Shown here: positions 25,336 to 37,018 of the stretch, in pieces
How the letters are laid out: each line of letters opens with the position of its first letter
How positions within the stretch are numbered: the first letter of the stretch is position 1
Assembly (NCBI GenBank): GCA_025093555.1
Contig: JAIWNF010000038.1
Coordinates: 372,001 to 436,000, forward strand
DNA from: Circinella umbellata
Taxonomy: Eukaryota > Mucoromycota > Mucoromycetes > Mucorales > Lichtheimiaceae
Reading direction: 5' to 3'
Length of the DNA stretch: 64,000 bases
The notes under the pieces: generated by a model
Told to the model about the DNA's origin: nothing
What the model saw: only the letters and a program-made list of their open reading frames with translations
Database searches by the model: none
Position numbers and translations under genes: made by a program

Positions 25336-26514
25336 TTAGTTCTGATTTTGACGTGATTTGAATAACAACCGTTTGAGTCGACCTTGTGGTTGCGGTGATG
25401 ATGTTGATTTATTAGGTGATAAAGACCCTACAGATGTAGTAGCTGTAATACCTTTAGAAGCAGCATATGACTCGGGTGGTGATAGCAATGTCGACTGAGA
25501 TGGTTGTTTATTGAATGGTTTTGAAAGATTTTTCTTGAGACGACCCACAAGACCTTGCCAAACTTTGGATTTTGCAATGGCTGGTTTACCTTCATCTTGG
25601 GGAGGCGGTATTTGGATATGACGTGCTGGTTGATGCTGTTGCTGTGTAGGTAATGAGAAAGGTATTTCTTGTGCTGCTGAAGACATAGCTAGGTTATAAG
25701 TTGGTTCAGGAGGTAATTGATCGTGTTGATGAATAGATGATGCAATAAAAGAAGTGATCCTTGAAGTATCCATTAAAATAGCACCAATATCATCTTCTTC
25801 ATCTGTTGTGAATGACCGTCGCTCATATAAGAAATCATCATGATCATCGAGGAATCGATTATGTTCTCTTGTTGCTGAAATTGGTGAAGCTGTTGCTGGT
25901 GCAAAGAAATCGTCATCGTCTTCATCGTCATCATGAAGTGGAGCATTCAATGGAGCACCACCAGTAATGCCATTGTTACTATTAGGATCGGAAGATGCTT
26001 CCGGTGCAAATTTGAAGGAACCAAAAAGTATTTCATCTTCCCATCTAAATTCTTTGTTATTTTGGTAATAACTTCCGGGGGTATATTTATCCAATCGAGT
26101 AAGGTGATTATCTTGCATTGCGATATCCACATGCTCGAGTGCTCCACATAATGCGGCACGTAAATTAGATGTTGATGTCTCATCTTCTGGGACTGGTAAT
26201 GTTTTTGTAGTTGGAGACGTAGATCGCTCTTGTTGTTTTCCAGTAACAAGATAGCGTAATTGTTCTTCTTGTTTGGATCGATTATGTTTCTTAAAATCAA
26301 AATCAATATCATCGGCGTCATGATGCTTTTTCCATTGAGTATAATCAGTTAACGTATGAACTGGTAAACTAGCTTTTTCACATGCTGTGCTGTAATAATC
26401 ATGAAAAGCCCAATCAACTGGACCTGGTAATTTAGAAACCGTCGTTGTGGCCAACTTTGGTTCAGTTGAATCTGAAGGAAATATAATATCACTGGATAGA
26501 TAATCGAGTCCCAT
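25336..26514 (-). CDS. Uncharacterised 392-aa protein with acidic middle and basic tail
   Basis: A single long exon on the minus strand. I place the start at the ATG at 26514 (MGLDYLSSDIIFPSD), because the upstream in-frame extension to 26628 is F/L-rich and looks like translated 5' leader. The N-terminal third is ordered and aromatic-rich (GPVDWAFHDYYSTACEKA). A second ordered patch contains LTRLDKYTPGSYYQNNKEF followed by RWEDEILFGSFKF. The middle has an acidic DDDEDDDD run. The C-terminus is basic (WQGLVGRLKKNLSKPFNK, RLKRLLFKSRQNQN). There is no signal peptide or membrane segment. I do not recognise a family. The length of the open frame and its composition support a real gene, possibly Mucoromycota-specific. 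Confidence 0.7.
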   Translation of the reverse strand: MGLDYLSSDIIFPSDSTEPKLATTTVSKLPGPVDWAFHDYYSTACEKASLPVHTLTDYTQWKKHHDADDIDFDFKKHNRSKQEEQLRYLVTGKQQERSTSPTTKTLPVPEDETSTSNLRAALCGALEHVDIAMQDNHLTRLDKYTPGSYYQNNKEFRWEDEILFGSFKFAPEASSDPNSNNGITGGAPLNAPLHDDDEDDDDFFAPATASPISATREHNRFLDDHDDFLYERRSFTTDEEDDIGAILMDTSRITSFIASSIHQHDQLPPEPTYNLAMSSAAQEIPFSLPTQQQHQPARHIQIPPPQDEGKPAIAKSKVWQGLVGRLKKNLSKPFNKQPSQSTLLSPPESYAASKGITATTSVGSLSPNKSTSSPQPQGRLKRLLFKSRQNQN

Positions 26515-29500
26515 AATACGCAATAAAAACAAACCAAAAAAAAAAAAAAAAGTAGAGGAGTGATAGTTTACAAGACGAATAAAAAAAAGAACTAAAAAAA
26601 GATTAACAAAGAGAAAAAAGAAAGGCAAGTGCCTTGTGCGTTATAAAAAAAGGACTCGTTTTTATATCTTTTCAAAAATAACAAAAGAAAAAAATTCGGC
26701 AGTTTGATAGAAACAAGGGGGAGATTAGAGGGGGGAGAAGAAGAGGCTTTTTTTTTACAAGCGTGTGTTTGGGGGTACCAAAAAAAATGAAGTCTAAAAA
26801 CGGTAGAATAAAAACACAGTATCTCCCATTCAAATCATCCCCTGAGGTCAAGGAAATACGGTCTCTCTTTACCGATAATCCGAAATGCCACGAACCTTGT
26901 TCCTATAAAATGCAAATCTGTTTAGTTGTTGTTGTTTGCTCTTTGCTATAACATATACAAACTTCGGGCTGGAACCGAAACGCTTCCGAACTTTTTTCTT
27001 ACCACATGACACTGCTAAAACAAACCCCCAACTCCTTTTCTTGCTGCTTCCACTCTTATTATTATGTTATAAATCTTATAAATAAATAAAAAAAAATTAC
27101 TGTTTGGTTAAAATGTATTACTTATGAATCACATATATTTTTTTTTTTGCAGCTTTACACCTTCGAAAGTGTTCATTGCTATCAACACGAAGAATTGATA
27201 TTTTCTTTATGTTCCAAATACTTGTTTCTTTATTTAAAGCAATTTTCATAAGGAATATACAGTATAATGAATTTATTTAATTTTTGGGCGATTGGGCTAA
27301 ATGCAACAGCAATGCAGTTTAATGTTTATATTTATTATCCAATGGTTATAAAAAGAAAGATAATACAAGTACTATAAATGCAGGAAGAGCTGCATAAAAT
27401 AATTAAATATTTTTGTTATTTATAATGATGATGATAATGATGATGGGACCTCCCAATACATTTTATTAATTTGTATACATTTCAACCCCTTAATAATAGC
27501 ATCTCTTTTATAGTGGTCTGATGGCATAGTACAATAAAGGTTTATATAAATGTATGTTGGTGTAGATGATTCACATGAAACGCAGGAGAAGAAAGAATCA
27601 TCTATCAATTACAAACATCAACATGTAATGCAGACATAATGACAATTTTAGACATTCAGAAGGTCTGATAGAAAGGGGAGTTACTTAGAAAAATTCACTA
27701 AGGCGATGATCTCATATAGATATATAAAGTTGGACGCCTAAAGAAGGATACGTGAAACACACATGGTTGTAGTTAATTTTTTTTTGTCTTTCACTTGGCG
27801 TTCCATCGGTAAATCATACATGTAAAGTAACCCGATAATTGTTATTTTCAAAAAAGATTGGGACACCTAAAATATATTTCATATTTATAATGATAAATAA
27901 TTAGAAACAACGTGTTTATACCATTGACAGCCTGTTTATATGTAGATATTGGGCGTGTGCAGGGCGTAATTTTTTCTCTCTCCGATAGTTCATAGTTTAC
28001 TTTTCATTATGCATCTTGTTTGTGGCAAATATCTTTTATTTTCGTGTTTTTCATGGTAACCAAAAAGATAATTTTTAGCGTGTTTAATAAAATAGTAGCA
28101 TAAAACGTCTTTTGTTATTAAATTAATAATAATAAAATTTCATAAGATTATGAAGATACAATGATATAGTTCACACAATTAATCAATATATAGTGAGGAT
28201 AATAAAAATATATCACAATGCCATATGTTTCTGTTTTTTTTGACAGCCGCCCCCCAAAAAAGATAATCGCTTTTTTATTTCTTCTACCTGTACCTCTCTT
28301 CCTCATTCTTCATTTTTTTTTTTACTGTACGCCCCTGTTACACTGATTTAACAACGGTGTCCGAGACGGAAGTGTTTGTTCAAAGAAGTATGTAATACAA
28401 TCCTTTCTTGAGTTAAAGGCAAAATTTGGTGTAATCCGTTGTTGATCCGATGATTTTATATCGAGCACCCTCAAATTATAATATATCGAGTCTTGTTCGC
28501 CACATTTTCCTTTTTTCCTATTTTTTTTTTTTTACATTATAAAACTGGCAGAAAGTTGAACAGGGACCCTTACATGGTAATACAACAGTAACAACTTCTT
28601 TTTTTCTGCTTGAGGATCTAAAGTTAATAGTTAAATAAGATAGAGCATTGGTAAGAAGGAATAATAATATATCAACCCCGTCTTATTGTAGAGAAAATAA
28701 AACTAAAAAAACGCCAATGAGTAACAATGATTTTCATATTTATTATTATTACACAATTGAGTACATTACACGGATGCCACCGAAAATTCAACTCTTATTT
28801 ACTGAGATAACTTAGAATAAATCCCTTCTTCCCGTGATTTTTCATGGTGCTGATAGTAAAAAAAAAGTATTACACATTACACATTAATGTATACATTTCC
28901 TAAACTTTTTTTTTTGTTATATTTTGGTCTGTGAGACGTTTATTTCGGCAAAGTATAAAAAAAAACAGACATAATAGAACATCTATAGTTTTAAACTTTT
29001 CGGTCATGATTTTTTTACCCATCGATCATAGTAAATATAAAATAAAAAGGTATCAAAATAAACTCGAAGCAATCAAGGGAGTGAAAAAAAGGAGAGATGT
29101 ATGAAACTTTAATATTAAGTGTGATGAATGATCTGTTTTTTTTCCGGGGGGACGAAAGTGAATGACAGTCTTCAAAAATGACGATAAAATGATAAGAAAG
29201 GAAAAACATCATAAAATAAAGAGACCATTCTAGACAAGTGTGGATTAGTGATGTTATTTAAATGTGCAGGCGATCTGAATTTGTTGATTTCGATCCAGAA
29301 TAAGCAGTGGTTGATTAACCCTATATTGTCTCATCAACTCTCAAACAACTAATTCAGCGACCTGTTATTCGATATTTTATCAAACAAAAACATTCTTTGT
29401 TTATATTTGTTTAATACTTTATGTTAAAGCCATAAAGTTACCGCGCTTTTGTGATATTATTATTATTATTATATTGTGGAGTATATAATAGTATAATGAA

Positions 29501-30035
29501 TCATAAAAAAATAAAATATACTGTATAATCAGCTGTATATATGTAATGTATCCCGTATAAACAAAACACAATATTCTGAAGACACGATATTGCTATTATG
29601 CCGTGGATATATTAGTCGAACGTAAATTCTACTTTATTTTACCTTTGAAATTTTGCCCATACGCGTAAAGTGTCTATTGTCATTATTCATTAGTTAATAT
29701 TAAAAAAAGGATACAATAGAATTGAATTTCCTAGCAACAGCTATACATTCAAAGATTTGTTGTCACTTAGTTACATACAAGCCAACAACTCACAGGTATG
29801 TCCCAATTACCATGTTTGGCGATTAAACTAACATTCCCGCCAAAGATAGAAAAAGGTGTTTTGCAAAGCCACCCGAAACGTGGTTATTGCAGTTTCTGAG
29901 TAGCCCTGCCAGTTTTTCTGATATACAATCCAACCCACCTTACTTCTCCGACAAGCGTGGTGTGTGTGTGTGGTGGACTTGACTTTTTTTGAACTTCACA
30001 CCCCCTTTTTACATTGTAAATAAAAAAAAAGAAAA
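26515..30035. other. 3.5-kb intergenic region between divergent genes
   Basis: It separates the unknown minus-strand gene from uS9m (+). No supported gene. Long homopolymers (poly-T near 28311-28323, 28520-28532) and AT microsatellites are common. The last 150 bp before uS9m has a (gt)n run (29958-29972) and likely holds its promoter. Confidence 0.4.
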
Positions 30036-31306
30036 ATGAGTTCATTCTTGTTACGTAGGGGGCTCTTCACCTCCTCTGTCATTGCTAATACCGCTAGCAA
30101 AAACTTAACTGCACGTTCTGCAGTAATTCAAACAGTTCGTTTCGCCAGTACACGTCAACAACCTCAACAACAACCATTTCAACAACAACAAGACAGCATT
30201 TACGAAGTACGCGAAAAACCACAATCCTTGTCCTACTTTACTGGAAACTACAAGTATAATGATCTTTTAATTGAACTTGACGCACTGCATAAAACTTTTG
30301 CCGATTGGCAAGGAGAAACAACATTGGGTGAACAAGACATTGGCACGCCTGACCAACAACAATCCAATGCTTGGAAACTTCGTGATAAAATGGAACAAAT
30401 GTTAGAAATTCCATTAAAGACTTCGCAATGGAGAAAAATTGTATTGCATTTGAATACGTTGGCTTCATTACCAAAACCTTTGCCTGCCCCTGTAGAAGAA
30501 GTATTGAGACCTTATCGACGATATGATCAACAACAACAAACAGGTTCAGTAGGATCTTCATCAAAGACTTTAGATGCTCTTGGCCGTGCATATGCTGTTG
30601 GTAGACGAAAGGAATCCAGTGCTCGATGCTGGGTTGTTGAAGGTGATGGTCAAGTTTTAATTAATGGTGTTTCTATCAATGACTATTTCCAACGACCTGT
30701 GGACCGTGACGAAGTTAATTTACCTTTGGAAGCTATTGAATCCAAGGATAAATATAATGTTTGGGCTTTAGTGAATGGTGGTGGAAGTACAGGTAAAGTT
30801 GACTCTTATCAATATGATTAGGATCGAAAAGGGGGGGGAATAAGGGATCGTAAAAATAGGAGTAGTATTATAACTATGTCAAAATGCCAGGATTACATAA
30901 AAAGAGTGTAACTAAGGAGTATGGACATGTGTCATTTACAAAATAGGTCAAGCACAAGCTATCAAATTAGGTGTAGGTAGAGCATTATTAACTCATAATC
31001 CAGAATTGAAACCCGTACTGCGTAAAGGTAAAAATACATGCATTGAGATATAAAAAAAGGGCGTGTGGGAAATATAGCGGTTTATGTTATCTAGATTAAC
31101 TTACATTTATAATAATAATGATATAGCTGGCTGTATTACTCGAGATCCAAGAGTTGTTGAACGTAAGAAGGAAGGTCAACGAAAGGCCCGTGCAAAATAC
31201 ACTTGGTACGTGACTTAAAAAGTTTATTCGATTTCATTTGATAATTATAAACAAGAAAAAAACTAAACTGAAAACTTATATTTTTTTCAATAGGGTCAAG
31301 CGTTAA
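30036..31306 (+). CDS. Mitochondrial small-subunit ribosomal protein uS9m, 309 aa
   Basis: A structural protein of the mitochondrial 30S-like subunit whose C-terminal tail reaches the decoding site. Exons: 30036-30792, 30947-31027, 31127-31205, 31294-31306. The frame closes at 309 aa. An Arg/Ser-rich presequence (MSSFLLRRGLFTSSV) precedes a Q-rich linker and a fungal-type N-terminal extension. The S9 core starts at AYAVGRRKESSARCWVVEGD, continues through GVSINDYFQRPVDR and GGGSTGQAQAIKLGVGRALL, and ends with the basic tail RKKEGQRKARAKYTWVKR. The final exon encodes only part of one codon plus three residues and the stop (13 nt). Confidence 0.93.
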
Positions 31307-32261
31307 ACTTATTATTATTATTAATAATAAAACGGATTACAACAACAACAAAAATAAAAATAAAAACATTACAACGCATTTTTTTTCTTTTATGTAGCTA
31401 TATATAATCTTTTCCCCATTTTTGTTTTTTTTTTCTTTATATAAAAAAAAGTCGATATTCCTTACACATACTTACACGCACGCAACACACACTACATACA
31501 TACACATTCTCTCTTTTTTTCATATTAGATATATAAAATTCTATCTTTAACAAACTCTTAATACTATTATTACTATTAAAATGATAGAAATCCAATCTTT
31601 TGTTTTCTTTCTTATAAATTATTAATATGATTTCAGGAGAGAGTTCTTCTAATTATCATTTAAGAAAAAAAAATTCTATTTTCTGTGTACCACAAACAAC
31701 AACCCACAAGGTTACCAAACTATGTAATTTGAATAGGTTTTGTAACCTTAAAATTTTGATCAACGACTAAGAATATGAGATGCCTAGCCTACAACTTTTT
31801 ATTTCTCCTTTTTACTTTTTCAACCAATCCCTCACTTGCGATGAATATTGTATCACATAGAACTTCATGATAGTTGACAAAGTTGATTCCGATTTTCTTA
31901 TTTTATACTAACTGATATTCATAAAACCAGTTTTTCTATGTAATATAGTCTAATATAATACAAGAACTGCCCCCTTTTCTTTTTCTTCTCTTTTTCTTTT
32001 TCTTCCTCTTCCCTTTTTCTCTTTTTTTCTGTTTTTCTTCTTTCTCCTAAGTTTTTTTATGTTGTATATTTAAACGTTGTAAAAAAAGCTTACCGACAGA
32101 AACGATTGACGTGTATATATTTTATATTATATATTTATCTATATCATCCTTTTTTCTTCTTGTTTTCTTTCCATTAATATTTTTTTTATATAAAACATCT
32201 ACGGTCATTTTATAAATCAACAGAGTTATAATCAGATTTATTACGTTAAAAGATATATATT
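31307..32261. other. Intergenic, 3' UTR of uS9m and promoter of the membrane-protein gene
   Basis: There are poly-T and CT-rich tracts (31975-32050) and an AT-rich leader. No gene seen. Confidence 0.4.
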
Positions 32262-33309
32262 ATGTATACGCCTGACAATTACGAAATCATATCAGAAATC
32301 AATAGTGTCGCGTGTGTCACTGCGATATCATTGATTTTGGGTCGTAAAATAGCCAGTGTTGATGGTCCGATCTATTATGTTCGTGGATTATTGATTATTA
32401 TGTATTCATTGACATTAGCATTCGATCTTATCGCTTGTATGCTTGTTAGCACCAACAATGGAAACTACGTATCATGTATGCTCGGATTTTTTAATTGTGT
32501 GATACTTTATACAAGTGCAAAAATAGCACTGTATTTATATTTTGTTGAAAAGGTAAAATAAATAATATTAAAGCCAAGTTTTTAATTAAAATGATTAACA
32601 ATTTATCTTTGTAGATTTATATTCTCCATATACCAAAAGCAATTCGTCTACGTTCACCTATTTATTGGATTGGCCTTGGTCTTTTGAGCCCTTATATTGG
32701 ATTGATTATATTAATGTCTCTATATCGTGTTACTGAAGTTTCAAATGAGAGTCCATATCATTGCACAATAGGGTATACATTGCCGGGATCCGTTCCTATC
32801 TTATGTTATGATGTTCTTGTTACTCTTTCATGTGCTGGTATTTTTATAAAATGCTATTCATTTCCCAATATAGCTCAGCAAACCAGCCATCAAGCTTCTT
32901 CTCTCAAGATCATGGCGAAAAGAAATATTATAGGATCCATCGCTGCTTGTTTAACAGCTACAGTCAATTATGCAATTATGATCGCAATGGATGGTAGAGA
33001 ACGTGGATTAGTAGCTCTTAGTATTTCAACCTTGGTAATGACCAGAAAAAAAAATTCGAATATTAATTGAAAAAAAAAAAGATAGAAAACAAAGTAATAA
33101 TTGATATTTTTCTACCTCTTTTTTTTTGGTTCTATTAGGATATTACAATTATTTCATGCGTGATTCATTGGGTCACAGCGACTACAGCCGAACTTCAATA
33201 TGTCCAAACTGTTCTTAACAAAGGAAATCTTGATAAACCTATGAAATTGGAAATTAAACAACATCAAGAAGTGATTGTATTGACAGAACTTACTGCAAAC
33301 AAATTTTAA
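32262..33309 (+). CDS. Seven-helix membrane protein of unknown function, 293 aa
   Basis: Exons 32262-32552, 32615-33034 and 33139-33309 join in phase 0 to 293 aa. Seven hydrophobic segments can be placed: about residues 14-27, 40-64, 70-92, 113-136, 153-175, 200-220 and 228-250. They are separated by short loops and followed by a roughly 45-residue soluble C-terminus rich in K/E/Q. Helix 3 contains CMLGFFNCVILYTSAKIALY and helix 4 IYWIGLGLLSPYIGLIILMS. There is no signal peptide and no motif of a known receptor class that I can name. The topology suggests a receptor-like or transporter-like protein, but the function is not inferable. Gene structure and composition make it a real gene. Confidence 0.75.
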
Positions 33310-36005
33310 TTATTCTTATTCCCAATAAGTTAGAATCCTACGTTATTTTTGATTTTTGATTTTTGACCACTCATTTTCTTCTTTTTTTTATGTCATCATA
33401 CATTATAACAGCATACCACCATCAAGCAAACAATTCATTCATAATTTATGATTTTTCTTTCTTTCATATTTGTACATTTTCTTTATTGCCCTTATTATAT
33501 TTTTTTTAAGTTATTAATTTCATTTTTGACAAGTTATTTATATTTTTTATTATCAAATTAAATTAAAAAAGAAAGCTATTATTACTATTAATCATTACTA
33601 TATTATATATTGAAAATGTATTAAAATGGCAAAAAAAGTTCAGCGAAAAGGTAAAAGTTTTTTTTTTTTTTTGCTGTTGTTGTTGGGACATTATTGTTAT
33701 ATCAGTGGAAATATAAAATAAACAAAGAAACAGTAAAAGGTCAACACGACACATAAGAATAAAATCTTTCTATGTACTGTTTACATTAAACCCTTATCAT
33801 CGACAGGATATATTAACATGTGTATATGGAGATTCGATTTGTAATGACTATGTGAATTATGATACTAACATAGATGATCTTCAAATTAGACTTTTATGCA
33901 GCTGAGGGTATCTATTGCCATTAAAGAAAACAGACTTCTGTATTCTTATAAATCACTGTCCAAATATGGAAACGCTATCATAAAGTGTTAGTAAAGCATA
34001 ATTGATGAGATGTTCTTGTATTTAAATGTATATATTAATAAATGACTGCCTTTATAAAGCCATTGTAGGCTGGATGAATGTTCATTATTAAAATAAAAGC
34101 TATATGTATACAAAATGGTATAAAGATTAGAGAAACAGTTGGTGTATATAAAAATGAGGACTATGAACGAACAATAGAGAGAATATGTTCAAATAATAGA
34201 AGTGAGTGAGCCCAAAATAAGAGAAAGACAATAACCATTTTGACATTATTATGGGAACTTATGTGTCACGGCTGCCCTATAAAGTCTATATTTTTTAGTC
34301 GTCTCGGTGTTACCAATCAAATTGAATACCCTGACCATAGTTTGCTATTGGTCATAGATAGAATGAATAATACATTTTACATTTGTCAAGAAGTCTGCAG
34401 CGGTTGTTGGATATTGATGACAGCGAGCAGGGTGATTGATTTTTTGATCCAAATCCACAGCAACAATCCATGATAGGGAGCACATTGAAACCTAGTATAA
34501 CCATAGAGTTAAAAAATCGGGACGATTGAAGTATCATCGTTTTATTTTGAAAAATGAACTAACCACAAATCTTAATGCTGCATATCTTTTAGATTTTTTT
34601 AAAGTTCCATTTCCATCTCATAAAGAGTTTTAATGCTGTTTATGTCAGATATCTTTCCAGCATTGACCGAGCCAAACCACAAATATTTCGTGTGAACAAA
34701 ATGCTCGTCTTTGTACCCATCCTTTTTTTAGGCATTGGCAGCAAGTGAGGGATCTGTAATAATGTAATACAGCCACAACGATAACCGACCATAAAACCTG
34801 TTAATCGACGTGCGTATTTATAGAATATAATGGATAGGCCATAACACATTTGATTACACGGTTGGATATGAAAATTTTAAAATTGATTTCCCGTATAGAA
34901 ATGTTGATCACTAATATTATTATGTGGACGTTACAGTGTTTCCAGGCGACCAGGAAACCGTGAGCTTGTTTTTATTCATATATTCGCGAATCCTTTTCTT
35001 CCTGCCTATTTCTTTACACTACACTCCTTCTCAAACTGACTGATCGAACCCGATCGTAAATATATTGTAATCGGTCATCCGCTATTACATGATCTATGTT
35101 GCTGTGTGCTGAGCTAGCCTTAGATACAAATTCTCTGCTAAAATAAAAAAAAAATAAGCTTAAGTGTCAATAAAACCTTTGATAATCTGTAGCCACTATG
35201 TATTATCAAGTACATACAAGATAACATTGATATCACCGTAATCAAAACAGTTGTCAATAATTACCCATACTCTTTCTCATAAGATCCGCTCCAGTAATTA
35301 TTTATGTAATCCAAGCATTAACATATCCAATACGTATGGTATAAATTAGAATCACAAACAGGATGAAGTGTGTGCCAGATATACTCTCTCCAAAAGTTTC
35401 GAGTTTTCTAAAAATAGCTCAAAATAGGTTCGGTACGTATACCCCTCTTCAAGAAATAAAAAAAGTAAAGGGTGAAAAAAAAGAGCCTACAAGGTCTTTT
35501 ATAATTGTTTAGATAATTTGTGATATTGTTAGACAGTTGCGCAATCGATGGCTGCTGTTCATTATCACACTTTGTCAAGTTCACTTAGGGTGAAATATTA
35601 TTAAGAATGTAAACTCTCAAAGAAGTACTTTTGTTTTTGCGCAAGCTGGAAAGGAAATTCCAAAATGGATACACAGGAACCTTTTTTGGATAATTACTTT
35701 TGCAGATGTAACGACGATCGTGTTAAACAAGGGTTACGCCGCATATTTTAGCTTTTAACCTATTTTGTTATTTGTAAATTCTCATTACGAAAATAGGGGG
35801 TTGGATGAAATAAAAAAAAATTCAAGATTGATAAATGGAATATATTTTGAAATGCTTAATGATTGTATTACAAAGAAAAGGATGAATAAATATGTAATGT
35901 ACGTATGAAGAAGAAGAAAGGAATATAAATGTATACAAATATTATATATATATATGACATATGAAAGAAAAAAGATTTGAATTATTATATCATAAGTAAA
36001 TTAAT
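33310..36005. other. Intergenic region with weak coding-like fragments
   Basis: It lies between convergent genes. At 34240-34850 several short frames on both strands look somewhat protein-like, for example minus SLSWIVAVDLDQKI followed by RCHQYPTTAADFLTN near 34470-34390, and KKDGYKDEHFVHTKYLWFGS near 34725. Stops interrupt them and no family was recognised. A near-palindrome gtttccagg-cga-ccaggaaac sits at about 34939-34959. The rest is featureless AT-rich DNA. Confidence 0.3.
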
Positions 36006-37018
36006 TTAATGTCGGTTTCTTTTAGCCATACGTCTTGATTTACCAAGTCGACCCGATGCTGATTTCTTTTTATTTTTGTTTACTGCAGAAACAGTTTGTT
36101 TTTTACCATGATTCATAACCTTTCTTTTAAGTTTCATATTAGGTGAATTAGCTTTCCATTTCTTTTTTGATTTTTGATCATCATCATCCATATCATCCAT
36201 ATCATAATCTTCATTAAGTGTAAACCCATCAAAATCATCTTTATCTTTTCGTTCTATAGTCAATAATAATAATAATCATAGTTAATAGTCCATTTACCAA
36301 TAATTACTAATCTTTTTTTTAAATAATACATACTTCTACTAAGTAATTTTCCTTTATCTATCATTTGTTCAGTTTGTTCCATTTCTTGATCTGCCTTAAT
36401 CTTTTTCAATGATTTTTTCGCTGCTTGTGTATTTCTATTATGTCGTGCCTCCTTTTAAAGGAAAAAAAAACAAATTCCTTTTTTAGTAAACTTTCCTTTT
36501 ACTTCTTTATTTTTTTTTTATTTGTATGTTTCCCAAATGGCTTACCCGAAGTGTAATACTATTATCTGTACTAGGTGGTAAAAAGGCTGCATTTTGTTCT
36601 TCAGCTTGTTTTTTAACTATTCTTGCTGCTTCTAATGCTTGATCATAAAATGTTTGTTCGCGTGTAAGATCATCGAATACATCGCGGATTTTTACAGGTT
36701 CATTGGTAGTAATAGATAAACATTCAAAAGGTTCAACATTATCAAATTTTAAATCGTCACGAATACGACATATTGCTGCCTTAATAATAATCAAAATAAT
36801 AATAATATAAATTATGAATAAATGAGATATAGAAAGAAAATCTTAAGATGGAAAATAAAATAACATACTTTATTGTAAACAGTAATGTGTTGTTCAGCAA
36901 TAAGATCACCGTCTTCATCGTCAACATCACTATCACCTAAATCTTCAAGACGATAACCCCATTGACCTTTATCTTCTTCAACTAAAATCTCGTCTTCTTC
37001 AAAATGATCTTTTGCCAT
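36006..37018 (-). CDS. EBP2-like ribosome-biogenesis protein, 249 aa
   Basis: Probably a nucleolar factor for 60S subunit assembly. Exons: 37018-36869, 36779-36546, 36451-36334, 36253-36006. The frame closes at 249 aa. The N-terminus is acidic (EDLGDSDVDDEDGDL). A helical region reads DVFDDLTREQTFYDQALEAA, which resembles the RE-x-FY-x-QAL-x-A signature of the EBP2/EBNA1BP2 family. The C-terminus is strongly basic and ends GRLGKSRRMAKRNRH, like the nuclear/nucleolar tail of EBP2 proteins. The family's DYFAEM segment is not evident and the protein is shorter than typical EBP2 (about 280-430 aa), so the assignment is moderate. The alternative is another small basic nucleolar factor. Confidence 0.6.

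Noticed and set aside
26515..26628. N-terminal extension of the 392-aa protein
   Set aside because: It is very F/L-rich and reads like a translated A/T leader. The ATG at 26514 begins ordered sequence.
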